64,000 nt of DNA. It comes from Polydactylus sextarius. Taxonomy: Eukaryota; Chordata; Actinopteri; Polynemidae. Numbering within the stretch: position 1 is the first letter of the stretch; every line of letters begins with the position of its first letter. The translations under genes and the position numbers were made by a program. The DNA is taken from contig CM028924.1 in the NCBI GenBank assembly GCA_016801845.1, positions 947,501-1,011,500 on the forward strand, in the 5' to 3' direction. Below, piece after piece: positions 23,841 through 36,499 of the stretch. The notes under the pieces are model-generated. The model did no database searches and was not told where the DNA came from. It saw only the letters and a list, made by a program, of their open reading frames with translations.

Positions 23841-24059
23841 TTTCCATTATTAAGTTGTGGGAGCTCTGGTCTTATTTCCCAGTTGACTATGCAAAATGAG
23901 CATGTTCCATATTCAGTTTATGCAGCAAGTAACATGATATAAATCATATAGTTATATTTCAATATAGAGCTTCGTAGTGACACAAACAACAACAAAGGCC
24001 GTTGCTCAAGTGGTGTCGTAGAAAATACAAAGATTCCAGTTTCAGGCAAGAAAAGAAGA

Positions 24060-24580
24060 AAAAGTAGTTTCACACATTCATTCTCAGTGTACTCGCTCCG
24101 TGAGGGTTTTTTTCACTCGGACTGAGTTGCTCTGCACAAGACAAATGATGAGAGGATCAGCGTTCAGGTTAGACAGTCTTGAGGATATTACAGTGGTAAA
24201 TACGCATCCGTTGTCCAAAAGTCCTGAATTGGCAGCCAAAAGCTGCTCCATTTTTCTGATTAAGAGACTCAATATTTTATGGATTGTCATCGCAAAGTAT
24301 AAATCTCCTCTGCGCTGTCATGCCCAGATCGTATGTGTGTACACTGAGAAGATTTAGTAGTCCACTTTGTACCACATTTTTCATGTAAAATACAACTGCT
24401 ACAGTGCTTCCAATGAAGGTATCAACAACAGTAGTTTTAACTGCAAATACACGGAGATCCCCATTATATGGGATCTTAGCTTCTACAGGAGAAATTGCAG
24501 CCTCGTAGTGAAAGTACCAATCTGAATTTAATTCTAACACTGAGTGATGATAAAAGCTCCTTATTCTATCGAGAGACACG
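24060..24580. promoter_or_regulatory. Candidate conserved non-coding element
   Basis: About 500 bp of even-composition unique sequence. The three frames of 68 to 100 codons lie on opposite strands and overlap one another, none with domain features, so a protein-coding exon is unlikely. Few strong motifs stand out apart from CTGATTAAGAG. Weak inference. Confidence 0.25.
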
Positions 24581-24719
24581 TTTTTACATTCGTTCTTAAA
24601 TTGGCATGTTCACAATAGAAAATGTGCTCATCAGCATACGTGCTATTAGCTTATTAAACAAGAATGTCTATGTTGTTTTTACATAAATAAAAAAATATGC
24701 AGAGTTGCCATTTGCCAAA

Positions 24720-25135
24720 TGCCAAAATAAGAGAGGCTGGTAGCTCAGGTCCCCACAATCACTGAACAGAGAGCGCAGCTCTTCCTCTGAAATCTACTGA
24801 TTTCTTTATTCCACATCAAAGACGTGTTAGTCTTGGGTTGCGCTTGTAAATCACCCAAATGACACTTGTGCAGGGATGTCTGACACTCATCAGAGGCTCA
24901 TGCTCTGTAAAGTCTATTTTCTTTTGTGAAGGAGTTCATTCTCTGTGTTTTGAAACCGTCTCAAAAGGGCTGAGGTGCTTCAGCATCGCAGCTACAGGAT
25001 GTGTTGACGATCACACAAAGCTCAGACCTGTATGTGGGAGATTAGACTCCTCAAACACCAGAGGTGTGACAGTAAGCAAACAAGAGGTAGAAATTATTCT
25101 AACATCCATACATAACAATATGTATCTTGTATAAA
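24720..25135. promoter_or_regulatory. Candidate conserved non-coding element
   Basis: Unique, motif-rich sequence with a GC-moderate centre (24780-25060) between AT-rich flanks. The 91-codon plus frame is C/S/T-rich and resembles no family. Inferred only from composition and position within the island series. Confidence 0.25.
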
Positions 25136-25489
25136 ACTCGAGCGCTTTAATCTGCTCAGAGGGTCGTGACCTGTAATAAATCAATCTAAAATGCAATGAT
25201 GTCATTTCTGAAATTTCACTTTTTTTAGTATCCACATGTAGTGAAGGCTGCAGAGGACAATATATTTGCCATTAGCAATGAATTTCAGAGATAACTGTCT
25301 TTTCTGTTCCTTTGATTTATGCACAACTGGGAGCTGACTCCTCGCGAGTAGAAAATAATACTTCCAGAGAGAAGTCGGCACAGTTTCTATACAATCAGAC
25401 ATTAGTCATACTCAGTAAATGTTATGATGGATATGTGTTTGCTAAATGCTGCCTCTGTACCAATATTAATCCATCAGTTTCCCTGAAGC

Positions 25490-25960
25490 CTTCCCTAAAA
25501 AGAAACTGTAGTTAGGAGGTTGTGTGTTATGCGGTGCAAAGCTTTGAGCAGCCTCAGAGGAATCACAACAGGCGAGCTGCAGGTTTCTGCGCCAAATTAA
25601 TCTGCAGCTACAATCTGTGAATGAACAGTCATTTTGGTTAGGAGGGGCCCCAAGCAGAAAAAAGCCCATTAAGAAACATTATATTTCTTTTTGGCAGAAG
25701 AAAAAAATCCTCCAAAAAATGCTCTATAAAACAGTTTCCAGGAGAGATCATACTCTGCGTCTGAGTGATATTCACCCAATTATTTTTAGCATGCTGTCAA
25801 TGTGTACTACACACACCCACGTATGGGGAGACGGGGTTGTTGAGGGTGTTTGATTGCGGCCTTTATACAGGAACCTTTGCGTCAGATGCAACAGCTGTCA
25901 AAGGAGCAGCTCCCTTCATTAGCAGTCCTACCAAAGTGTTCCAGTAGCTCTGCACCAAAA
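25490..25960. promoter_or_regulatory. Candidate conserved non-coding element (OTX-, MEF2- and E-box/MEIS-type motifs)
   Basis: Motifs seen directly: TAATCT (OTX/bicoid type) at 25598-25603, CCATTAAG near 25667, a MEF2-like TTATTTTTAG at 25780-25789, and CAGCTGTCAAA (E-box fused to TGTCA) at 25892-25902. The same 11-mer recurs at 26141-26151 in the next island. The block is otherwise non-repetitive. Overlapping short frames are not credible genes. Confidence 0.4.
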
Positions 25961-26009
25961 GCCAAGACTTGTGCTGGAAAATGCTCTAATCTTACAGCAA
26001 GGAATGATG

Positions 26010-26034
26010 GAGGAAGAGAGAGAGAGAGGGGGGT
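26010..26034. repeat. (GA)n purine tract
   Basis: GA repeats followed by G6, read directly. Confidence 0.9.
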
Positions 26035-26089
26035 GAAGGAAGGGGGAAATAGAAGATTTGGGAAGGGTTTAGGCAGGGAAAAGATTAGA

Positions 26090-26460
26090 AACCCATATCG
26101 GCCTTATCGTGCAGCCTCCACACTGGGGAGTTGAATGAAGCAGCTGTCAAATTTGAAACATACAAAAGCAGTAATCCTACAGTAAACAGAATGCTGGGCT
26201 TTAAATGCAGCGAAATCCAAAGAGAGAGAGCGAGAGAGAGAGAGCAAAGAATCTATCAGCGTCTAAAGAGCCTGCCTATGGAGAGAGCACTCTGCTAAGG
26301 TCTTTTAGTGCATGGGCACTGTCAGCACTGGCAGAGGAGCATCGGCCACATGGGGAGTGGATGAAAGTGAGAGCATGTGAAGATGCTGACAAACTCTTGC
26401 TCAAGAGCAGGGCACTTCTTGGAGAGTATTGGTGTCATCTTGAAAGGCCTGAATGATCCA
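26090..26460. promoter_or_regulatory. Candidate conserved non-coding element with second CAGCTGTCAAA
   Basis: CAGCTGTCAAA at 26141-26151 duplicates the 11-mer found 249 bp upstream. A (GA)n tract at 26221-26244 splits the island. The part at 26260-26460 is GC-moderate and unique. The 83-codon frame through it begins in the GA repeat and is not supported. Confidence 0.35.
26221..26244. repeat. (GA)n microsatellite
   Basis: Imperfect GA tract with one GC interruption, read directly. Confidence 0.93.
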
Positions 26461-27229
26461 TGGTCGAGCGAAGGAGAGTTTTACATGGGTCAAGAGTGAA
26501 GATTGAGACTCACCTCCCGACGTGACCTTAGCACAACGCGTGTCTTTCTTTTTCACACTTGAACGGAGCAAATTAGCTTCTGTCTTTGTGTCCGAGGTGG
26601 AACAGGGTCCATACTGTGGACTAAGCTTCTTTCTTTGCTTTTTAAAGTGGCCAGCACCAAATACAAGTAAAAAAAATAGAAATAGATAAAAAAAATCTGC
26701 GTGTGTCCACAGACACTTGTTGTCTGGAAATGAAAAATGATTAACACTTTCCTCCTCATCTTTAATTTTTCCCTCTGTGAATCAGCACCAACTGATACCA
26801 ACACACAGACATTAAGACACAACCACACATGTTCACAATCTCCTGCAAATCATTTTAAGTAGTTTTAGTTTTACAAGTCTTTTGCCTTGAGCAGCTTTGT
26901 GTCTTTGTTTAATATGAGCAGTAACAGCAGAGATGTCGAGTTGAATCTCAGTGACAAAATAATTAAAGAGAGTAAAATATGAAGAGTAAAATACTGATCC
27001 ACTATTAATAAATAATAAACTAAAACAGGCAAATGTAACAGTACATAAACTGTATATCATTACACTACCCCATCCTCTATTGACAAATTAAAAAGAACAT
27101 TAATATCATAGAAAAAATACATTTTTTAACCTCATTGCCGACTCCAACATCCAGGCAACTAAGCAAACCTAGCATTTGAGACGCTATAGGCACTGAAACA
27201 AGTACACTGGCAGAATATTAAGTTGTAAT
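26461..27229. other. AT-rich intergenic DNA, no gene seen
   Basis: No supported gene or repeat. The minus-strand frames at 26553-26828 and 26833-27060 are rich in aromatic and hydrophobic residues from T-rich DNA, and look random. Confidence 0.5.
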
Positions 27230-27640
27230 CAGAGTTGGTGACCCTTTGAAGAAACAAACTCTGCCTTATGCCCATGCAGAAATGAAAGGAGTTTGCTCAT
27301 GGAACACAATCTGAGTTTTTCTCTGCATGTGTACAGAAATGCCTCCAAACCACTGATTTGAAAGACATATTTGTGGGACTAATGGGGCTGTGGCCCAGCT
27401 GTGTCAAAACAGCCTCCAGAAACGCTGCTGTGTGGTTGTTCATGATTACTGAGCAGGTCATTTATATATGCATATTCAGCAGCATGTTTGATACCCCTCT
27501 CCACTTCTTTGGCCGCTTGCTTTTAAAGCTGCCGTCTACTGCTTGGTATGCAACCCACACAGGCGCTCCTTCAGGGCATCATCAGTGGAGACTGAAGTCT
27601 GATGAGGAAAAAGAGAGGGTGACGAGAGAGGAGGGGGGAA
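27230..27640. promoter_or_regulatory. Candidate conserved non-coding element (POU-like)
   Basis: Contains TATATATGCATATTCAGC (near 27464-27480), a POU-type ATGCAT/ATATTCA composite, plus several GCTGTG and CAGCTGTG elements. It underlies the longest plus-strand frame of the window (167 codons from 27358). That frame runs on into a GA-rich stretch, lacks domains, and is opposed by a minus-strand frame, so the island is read as non-coding. Confidence 0.35.
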
Positions 27641-27859
27641 AAAATAAAAGTGAAAGAGAATTCTTTACACAGCTTACTAAAGAAGACACAGTGTTTCCAA
27701 AAGGCGTCCATGTTTTAACTTTAGTGTTTTCATCTGATGAACCGCAGCTTAAAGGCTTCAGTTCCTTGGCAATATCCATTTTACCATCGATTGCTAAAGT
27801 ATCGTGTGCCACCAAACTTTGTGACAACTCTTTGCTGTGCACACAGTCAGACATTGCCT

Positions 27860-28080
27860 GAAAATGAGTACCTTGGTTGCCTTTATCCTTCCTAACTTCT
27901 CCTCATAACTCCTTTGGGAAATGAAGCAAGTTGATTTGCCATTCCTGAGCCAGGGCCTTAATTACGTACTAAGTCATGCCTGGCACCGAATTCTCATCTC
28001 CTTCTGCTGTATTTGGCCGACACCGTGTGCTCAGCGTGCAGATTGAGGATTGGATGCAGTGTGGGTGCAGTTTGGACTTG
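27860..28080. promoter_or_regulatory. Candidate conserved non-coding element
   Basis: Unique sequence with TTAATTA at 27958-27964, followed by CGTACTAAGTCATGCC. Short and weakly supported. Confidence 0.25.
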
Positions 28081-28086
28081 ATGGTT

Positions 28087-28108
28087 TTTCTCTCTCTCTC
28101 TCTCTCTT
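28087..28108. repeat. (TC)n microsatellite
   Basis: TC tract read directly. Confidence 0.95.
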
Positions 28109-28389
28109 TCCCATCAGCCCTGATGAGAGAAATCTGAGGTCATTGTAATGCCCGTTTGCAGACCCTATAAAGCCAATATATCCATATACTGTAGAAAAAG
28201 CTCAGCATGGCTCCAACGCCAACGCATGTATAATTACATACTGAACTAATAAAGGGAGTCAATCTGTTTTGTAAATCCCACTTGTGCAATTCCAGAATTA
28301 AAGGAGAATTAGAGTAGAGGAACGGTGGAAGAAAAAAACAAGAAAAGTAAGAAAGAAATGAGATTGCTTCTCTTTGCCGGAAGGTTTCC

Positions 28390-28440
28390 AAAAAAAAAAA
28401 AAAACCTTTCTTTCCTTCTTTCTCTCCCTCTCTCTCTGAG
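28390..28440. repeat. A15 homopolymer followed by CT-rich tract
   Basis: Poly(A) 28390-28404, then CCTTTCTTTCC and CTCTCTCTCT. It encodes the FFFFF and EREGEKEGKK parts of the 182-codon minus-strand frame, which is a reason to distrust that frame. Confidence 0.9.
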
Positions 28441-28469
28441 CTTATTGGTATCTTATTAGATATATCTCT

Positions 28470-28990
28470 GCCATACAAAGTTATTGTGCTGGGAGTCTTT
28501 TCAAGGCCCAAATCCCAGCAAAGCCTGTAATAATCTGTCAGCTGAGGGAGATGCCCCCACAGACAAGGGCCTCCTAATCCACATAGATCAATAGCAGACA
28601 GGCTGGCTAGCTCCCAAGCCCCCTGTACCACTGTCCACCCAGTGACAGCAGCTTCCTCTGTGGCTTGTGTCTCCCTCTCTGCCACCAATCACGGTCTCAA
28701 AGTCCCAGCAGGCCGTCATGAGGTTAATGAGCGGGATAATGGAGGCATATTAGAGTCAATATCTGACCTTTGGATGTGGGTCAGTGAGAGCGACGGGAGA
28801 GGCACTGCACACCACAGCCAATCACCATCACTAGAAGTAATAGGTCCTTTATGGAATACAGACTTTCCAATTACCCTGCATGCTTCAACACACATCTCCG
28901 TACAGCTGAACCCGCTTGTCAAAACACAGAGGAAGCTCCATGAGATCCAACAATTTGAGTTTAAATTTCCCTGTGTGGAGAAAGGTCCCA
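28470..28990. promoter_or_regulatory. Candidate conserved non-coding element
   Basis: About 520 bp of GC-moderate, non-repetitive sequence. Visible motifs: CCAATCA near 28685, GTTAATGAG near 28723, and CCAATTACC at 28867-28875. Both strands are open for over 90 codons here, but neither frame shows a family motif or splice signals. Dual openness with homeodomain cores fits a constrained enhancer at least as well as an exon. Confidence 0.35.
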
Positions 28991-29189
28991 TACTTTAAAA
29001 CGAATGACATATTTTGCATAAGAGTGAGCTATGAATGAAGCAGAAGGAAGATTGGTTCTCTGCCTTATACTTTTCCCTAAAAGAGAGAGAAAAGTTTCTC
29101 TTTCTATCCGTCTTTTTTACCATCCTCTCAAAAACAAGATCTCTGTGACTGCCCTTCTTCCTTCATTTCCCTCAGCTCCAGGGCACAGC

Positions 29190-29460
29190 AGACAGTGTGT
29201 GCCATAAGGGATGGACTTAGAGAATGGTGAATGATGGTAATTTGATTCATTAGATTGGTCGAGATCACTGCTAGATTATAAACTTCAACAACTGGCTGTC
29301 ATCTCTGAGACAGGGGACCATTGGTATTTTGGTCCCTAATGCGGCCCATCTCCAGGGATGTCCGAGCCAATCACGGCTCTAATGAGGGAGACAGAAGTGA
29401 GGAGCAGTACAGGATACTGTTCTGTCAGCCTGGTTAGCCTGTTTTATAAATCGTTTGCTT
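29190..29460. promoter_or_regulatory. Candidate conserved non-coding element with tandem homeodomain cores
   Basis: TAATTTGATTCATTAGATTG at 29238-29257 packs two or three homeodomain-type cores into 20 bp. CCAATCA (PBX/CCAAT type) at 29367-29373 is followed shortly by CTCTAATGAG. The rest of the block is complex and without frames. This is one of the more convincing islands of the 20-30 kb series. Confidence 0.4.
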
Positions 29461-29609
29461 GGTGAGTGAAGACACATGTCAAGTATTCGCAATCCTGTGG
29501 GTTAAAAAAATGCTTTGTGACACATCTGATATTTTTACTCCACTAAGAGTGATACTACACACAACTGACACCGCGGCTCCAGCCAAGTGTAGCAGCATTT
29601 ACATGGTAC

Positions 29610-29641
29610 ATCCATCCATCCATCCATCCATCCATCCATCC
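29610..29641. repeat. (ATCC)8 microsatellite
   Basis: Eight ATCC units read directly. Confidence 0.96.
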
Positions 29642-32068
29642 GAATAAACTCAAACACAAGGCTGAGCTAGATCATAGATGCATGCTGCTTACCGATTTTT
29701 AAGACGAATGCCTTCAAGATAAAGATGTTCTGTTGCTCAGTGCTCAGGAATACTAAACATTAAAAATGTATGTTCCAAACTCCATTTGGAAGATGAGGAA
29801 GCACTTCTTTGTATTCAGTACAAGCTATTCTCTGGTTCATACTAATGGGCAAATGTGCTACTGATGCTCCAGACATGAAAAGCCCCTGGCGGTCTTATAC
29901 TACTGTAGGTTTGCTTTTCAAAGGTGAAAAGCTCTGCTATTATCATTATTTCATGACTTATTTTGTGCCGCCTATCGGCACCTCCTAAATACACAGGTGT
30001 CCTCCCACTCAGCATTCATGTTTTCAGGCTCATCATATAACTTTAGAAAGCAATCAATAAGACCAATGCTCTGAGAAAAACAGGATGAATTTAAAGCATT
30101 TTAATTTTTAACTAGGATGTATACGAATTTCTCTTCTACACTGTTCATATTATACTATCCTGTCCTTTTGTGAGTTAACGGTACAAACAGAGGCTCATAC
30201 TGTTGTTCTGCTGCTTGATCAGGCACAAAATGTCTCAGTCTCTGTGTGTGAACGCCTGTGGACCTCTGTGGACATCCGCATTAATCAAACTTGTGCATTT
30301 CTGTCATTTTTCCTCTATGAAGCAATATTATCTGTATACAAAACTAGATGATTTCCAAACCCACCCTTCAATTACTCCTGCTGGCAAGACCGCATTACAG
30401 TCCTGACTTGGCATTGATGTACATTTGCACGGAGAAAAAAGAAAAAGAAAATGTTGAGATGTGAATTTTTGATTTGTGGCTCTAGGCGATGGATTTCATA
30501 TGCAAGCCTCACTGCTGATTATTTTGGAATAATCACTCCATTACATGAACATGTCTCCAAGGCATGGTGTGTGCAGTTTGTGTTTCCTCAAAATAAATAT
30601 ATTTTCCCCAAAGCAATAGTTTTTTTTTCTCATCTGGAGTAAAATACACATTTCCTTTCAGCCTAAAAAACAGCAGAAGTTATCTAAATGATAGAGCTAA
30701 CAGAGGAAATGCTCCCAACAATTTAAAACACACAGTGTTGTGTGTTTTTTGTTAAATCACAGCAAGAAAACATTGCTTCATTCATCCTTTTTCTACTTCA
30801 GCGGACAACTGATTAATGATAGTAGAGTAACAAACAAAACCAAAAATGTTTCCTGTGGAATTACAAAGAATTAAAAAAAGGAAAGAAAAAGAAACTACAA
30901 TAATAATCATACTCAAAACATCTACTAACCTCAGGGTGTATTACATAGCACATATGATAAACATACACAACATCATCCCCATGCAACACAAGCATTGTCT
31001 CAGCATATTTCATGGTTCCTGAGAGAGATATGATTAAATAATATACATTTTTCATATGCACGAGAGAGAAGTTTTCTGTGTTATGCTACCCTGGGCAGAA
31101 ACAACAAATGCATGCTGTAAAAAAAGAAAAGAAAAAAAATGTATAAGCAATTCTCTGAGGAATAGCATCACACACGTATAACCTTTAACTAAGCTATATT
31201 TAAAAATGACATTTACACTGTGTTATTGTGCTTTTTTGTTTGTTTTTTATTATTGCCAAGCTTTTTCTTCCTTTTCTTGTCCACCCCCAGGTCATCTGTT
31301 AGCTGCTTATCACAACACATAATTACGTCTTATCGTTGAGGTGTTGTAATTATGACGGGAGAAGAGAAAGTCAGGTGAAGTCGTGTTTTATGTGAAAAAA
31401 CAAAATCCGGGAGGTTTGGGTGCATGGATGGGGCAGCGGTATGCAACATTTATGTTAAAGAGACAAAACTCTGTTCAAAACTCTGTAAAAGAATCTGTAA
31501 AATATGGTGGAGTTACACTTCTATCTATTCCACACTTGTTTTGCATTTTAATCTCTTTCTTCGCCTGTTTAACACTAAGATTTAAATGTTTTAGCATCAA
31601 TGACACAATGAGCACGTAAATAAACTTGATTGAATGTCTCATGACTGATATTTGATTAGCAGAGGATGCAGGAGTAGTCTGAAACATTCAGTGGGTGTAG
31701 GTTTAGTGGAGCTAGAATATGACTAAACCTGATTTTATGCATCAGTGGTGTGTGCAGCGTGGAGGGTCTGAGTAGAGAGCGCTGAGCTTTGCTGAGGCTC
31801 CGACAGGGGTCCGCTCTAGCTTCCATGCAGCAGCCCTGGAAATTGAAACTCTGCAGGGACACAAAGACTGTAGAAATCGCAATCACACAATCTTGTCAGT
31901 ACAATCTGTTGGGGAGGAGGTAACCCAGAAAATGGCATGAAAATTCACTAAACACCACAGGTTCCTCTGACCAAAACCCATTCAGTGTCCAAACGTCACA
32001 CGAGTCGGCATGAAGTTCTGCTGAAATTTGAGTTTTTATGTAAAACAGCATCTTGCCTGAAGGCCAGG
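29642..32068. other. AT-rich intergenic DNA, no gene seen
   Basis: No supported gene or repeat. Short frames overlap on both strands. Some GC-moderate sequence at 31680-31880 lacks motifs I recognise. Confidence 0.5.
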
Positions 32069-32093
32069 ATATATATATATATATATATATATA
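32069..32093. repeat. (AT)n microsatellite
   Basis: AT tract read directly. Confidence 0.95.
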
Positions 32094-32279
32094 CTCCTAT
32101 GGGTAAGTTCAAAACTAAATATATCAAATATAGATTGAAAGGTTACACACTGTAGTTGCAACAAATAGAAAATGACTCGGTTCAAATCGAGTGTTGCCGT
32201 CAGTCCCTGTGGGGACAAACGCACAAACAAAACATTTCTCTATTCATGAATTAAAAGTTATTTCTCTTTCACTCTCTCC

Positions 32280-32640
32280 ATTCCTGCCCCATTCCCGTTG
32301 AAGGTTAGATGATGAATTGGCCGAGTGTGAGCTCGCGACTGCAACTGCATTGTTCATGGACGATCAACCCTCGCAGAAAAGTCTGGGGCAATGATGTGTT
32401 AGCACATCCTCCTGAGATGAGTCACCCTGATGCCTTCTGACAGGCCTCATTCCACTGGTGAGAGGCTTAAGCAGGAGTGCCGCTTTGCCCCAAACACATG
32501 CTTCAGGGCAGACTCCATCTGGCCCAAATGAAACCAAGGGAAGGGAGGTTAAAAATAACCAACAGGGAAGGTATGGCAGAAAGACAAGGCAGGATGAGAT
32601 GAAAGCATGAACACACAATAACAAACTGCCATTGAAGCAG
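32280..32640. promoter_or_regulatory. Candidate conserved non-coding element
   Basis: Unique, GC-moderate sequence with GATGATGAATTGG, GGGGCAATGATG and GATGAGTCACC (AP-1-like TGAGTCA near 32416). The 86-codon minus frame over it is hydrophobic but has no domain, and its start is not favoured. Inference only. Confidence 0.28.
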
Positions 32641-33832
32641 AACTGTACAACAGCCTCAGATGGGCAAACAAGCTTTATTGATTTGCTTTGTTTTTCTGAC
32701 AGAATAAGGTTCAGATGAAAACATAATCCTGACAGTTAAGCCTGTTTCATATATATATGTGAACTATGAAACACACAAGAAATGTACAGCAAACGTTAAT
32801 CCACATGTTAATACACTGAACTCATAATCCCAAACGTTGGACTTTTCACAGCTCATTTTTCTTTGTCAGCTCAGACAATGTCATGATGTTGGACGGACAT
32901 ATGAATGGCATTTTCATAAAGCAACAGGGATTAATATCTAATCTGTCATTTTGAGAGGGATCAAAGACGCTCTCATCATTACGACTGTCTTTGTTGATGG
33001 TTAAAATATTACCCTGCAAAAGCTTTTCTTTTTCTTTTTTTTTTCTCCTCGGCTGAAATTGTTGCAGGAAGAAGATACTGAATTCAAGAAATCAGTGGTT
33101 TCAGTTGTTACTGAAATCCCTCTCACATATGGACTTGGCTTATTATTCATGACAGGCAAGTCACTGTTTGTTGATGAGATCAGTTGAGACACTGGCTGAA
33201 TCTGATAAAGTGGAAAATTCCCTTAAATCATAAAATAGATGTTTTTGAAAGCTGCTTATTTCTCATCTTTCTTTACACATGTTAATCCTGATTAGATTTA
33301 CGCTCCCGTGGCAAAATCTCAGAGAACCCAAACACTGCTCCAACCCGGCCTCTCCTCTCTTTTCTCTCTCTCATCCATGAGTTTCTTATCATCTCACCAG
33401 ACTGTCTGCAGCAAACGAACATCAGTCACAATCCTCGTTTGAAGACCTGCTTTCTGTCGTCACGCTTCATTGTGGAAAGATATCTGTCCATTTCCTGTTT
33501 TATATAAAAAAAAAGGTTCACGGTTCAGTTAGGATACTTGGCCCTGTGCCTCCAGGCCCCCCCTCCTGATACACGCTTTCGCTTACGGTCCCCATCTGTC
33601 TTTGTTCCTCATCCTGGTGTCTTGGTGGATGGTTAACAGGACTTAGATGTAGGGTAGTAGAGTGGGGGGTAAGAGGGTTGGCTGGGGATGAACTGACAGG
33701 TTATTACTGGCTTTGTGGGGGATTAGTCCATAAAAGCCCCCCTCAGCCCCGTGGCCAGCACGGCCAGAACCTCGGCAAATAAGATAAAATAATCTGTGTA
33801 AAAATGGACTGAGAGAGACGGTGAACGAGTCC

Positions 33833-33860
33833 GACAGACAGACGGACGGACGGACAGAGA
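33833..33860. repeat. (GACA/GACG)n tetranucleotide tract
   Basis: Imperfect GACAGACAGACGGACGGACG repeat, read directly. Confidence 0.85.
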
Positions 33861-33932
33861 AACCCAAATATCCTGGTGCTCTTCAACCACAGAAAAAAAT
33901 CTACTTCAATCTGTCCTAATTTTTTTGTTTCC

Positions 33933-33948
33933 TTTTTTTTTTTTTTTT
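33933..33948. repeat. Poly(T) tract
   Basis: T16 homopolymer read directly. Confidence 0.9.
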
Positions 33949-34535
33949 GAAAAACCGTGCCTGGGGATATGTCAGCTGGAATGAGATTAAACTCCCACAG
34001 TACAGAGATGGGAAACCAGAGGGGAACGCATCTAAAATGCTTAGAGCTCCTATTTAGAAAAAGCTGCGTTCTTCTCTCCTCTGGTTCAATAGATGAGGAT
34101 CTGACTCATGTGGGCTGTTGCATAAGCAGGTACAATCATTATCAGGGACCTAGTTTGGTTGAAGAACTCCGCTCTCTCTGCTCTGATGTAATGAATGAAT
34201 GTAAAACCAGCTTCTTCGAAACATAATCATGGTTTCTCTCTTAACTGGACACGATGGGACCAGCCTTGTGGATCCGTGAGAGTCTGGGATGTATTCAGTA
34301 AAAAAACAAATAAAATAAATAAAATATCATTATTAATTCTAGTCTAGTCTCAGTTAAGAGTGTGCCTCCTGGGTGACTGACAGACAATTTTACCTCCCAG
34401 AAGAAGAAAAAATACACAGATAAAGTAAAGTCAAGTTTAGCCACACCTGTAGGCAATGGAGAATATGTACAATAATACAGGAAGGAATTAACAAAATAAC
34501 AAAAATGTCTCTTAAAAATCTACATCAAAATCAGT

Positions 34536-34539
<4 letters not shown>

Positions 34540-34581
<42 letters not shown>
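34540..34581. repeat. (AT)n microsatellite, about 21 units
   Basis: Longest pure AT dinucleotide tract in the window (42 bp); self-complementary, so able to extrude a cruciform. Read directly. Confidence 0.97.
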
Positions 34582-34586
<5 letters not shown>

Positions 34587-34599
34587 AATTAAACATGCC

Positions 34600-36490
34600 A
34601 ATGAAGATATTTCTTTTGAAGAAGTGCTGGTGGCCTCTCAGAGGTGTCTGTGGTATTCATTAAAAAATAATACCCAAGTTAAAGCTGCTCACAAGTAATC
34701 CTGAAGTGAAACTCCCTCCTCAGTCAGTCATCCAAATAATCTAATTACCTTGGAATGGATCCAAATTCATTTTCAGACAATACAAAGCCGTCAGTGCTGA
34801 AAACTTATTTCCAGAGGTTAGTTAAGAGGTTAATTTGTGGACACGTGTTTCGTCTTATGTGTTGAAAACAGCTGTTACCACTGTTTTCCTCTGACCAGGT
34901 GAATGAGACCGGTCCAGATTATCAACGAAGCTGCTTTTTCACCTTTTACCTCATCATTGTCTGTTATGCAAGGTGTTCAATTATCTATCTTTGCACCACC
35001 TGCACCAACAGTTTTACAGAAATCCTAAAGATTACAGTCTGTGCTGATGGATGGAAAAGTTGGTTGAGCGTTTTCTCTTCACTAATACTTTTAGAGACGC
35101 GTAGAGGAGATGAAACTCTGAGAATAATTGGAGAACTAGTACATATATATATATATATAGTATCATCCTTGGAGAAAAAAAGTTAGTGTGTGGGTTGTAT
35201 GTTTCAGTTAAATGAGCTTTTGAGTGAACAAGAGTAAGAGACGGATTCATCACTAAACTATTCTTTATCTTTAAAAATGAATGAACTTGTAGTTTGACTC
35301 TTCTAAAAAGGTTTTAATCAAAGTGTAAACACAAGTGACAAGAAAATATTTTTATTTCTGTTTATAACCATTTTAAATAATATGATATGCTAGGATGAGT
35401 CAATTGTTTTCAGCATTTTTCTATAATAGAAAGGTAAATTAGTGATTGAAATCTCTTTCTATTTTAATCAAATATCTAACAAAATGAAATTGTCTTGACC
35501 ATCGTAGCTCATGTCTAACAAAGTAATAATGTAGGATGTTATTTCATGAAGACGCTATAACACTAACTCTAGTAGAGGTAGTAGAAGTCCTTTGAGTAAT
35601 TCATAATTTTGATTTTTCACGTCACTCAGCTACATCTCATTCTCTCGTTTCATTACTATGTCAACGGCTTCTTTTCTTGTAATGTGAATTAGATTTCTTC
35701 TAAAATAACTTGTAAATAATAATAAAGATAAAAATAACCCCGTGTCCCATAAGACTGAAAATCTTGCAGAATCTCTAAGTGTCTCTTCCTCATTGTCCTT
35801 TGTTTGTTTTCCAAAGACCGAAGTAATGAAGTTGAGTCGACCACCTTCTCTCTTCTTTCATATTTCACACAATCACAGTTGCTGTTACTTTGAGCTACAA
35901 GATCTCACTTCCATTATTACTCATTTAAATAAAATCATGTAGGTGTTTGATGATATTTCTTGTTGTCTTTAAATGTAAAAACCTCCCACATTTACTGTCT
36001 GATGCTGCAATTAGCACTTCCATCATTATTTATATCCTCTTGACCTATAAAATAATAAAAACAACAAGGATAATGATCAACTGTCACCGAACATAAAGAT
36101 GCTTTGTTACATCTTATAACCACATGATCCTCCAGGTCAGTATCATCATCATATCGAATTATTAATTTACTTTATTACAAAACTTTTGCTTTTGACTTGT
36201 TTATGTTAAAAACACATTGTTGGATGCTAACTTACAGTCTCAGCCAAGCAGCTGCTGACACACTGAAACTTCATTTCAGTTTCACTTTAATTAAACTGAC
36301 AGTTCATATACACAGAGACGTTGTGTTCATAGCATCGGTGAAAATAACATTGTCACTTGTTAATTGCCTTTCATGTGTGCTCTGCTGACATTTCAAAGCT
36401 GTTCTAATATACATGTTAAGTAAATTTAACATTTCTATAAAATTTTCATGAACCTGATGAACGATAACAATGTAACAATATCACACTCAC
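34600..36490. other. AT-rich intergenic DNA, no gene seen
   Basis: A short AT tract lies at 35143-35159. Otherwise very AT-rich, with only chance frames. Confidence 0.55.
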
Positions 36491-36499
36491 TGAATCCAA

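Noticed and set aside
27358..27861. 167-codon plus-strand frame
   Set aside because: No family motif. It includes a GA-rich low-complexity stretch and is opposed by a 90-codon minus frame. Better explained by chance in a GC-moderate island.
28140..28688. Longest open frame (182 codons, minus strand)
   Set aside because: It runs through an A15 and CT-rich tract (giving FFFFF and EREGEKEGKK), has no domain, signal or splice context, and overlaps a candidate regulatory island.
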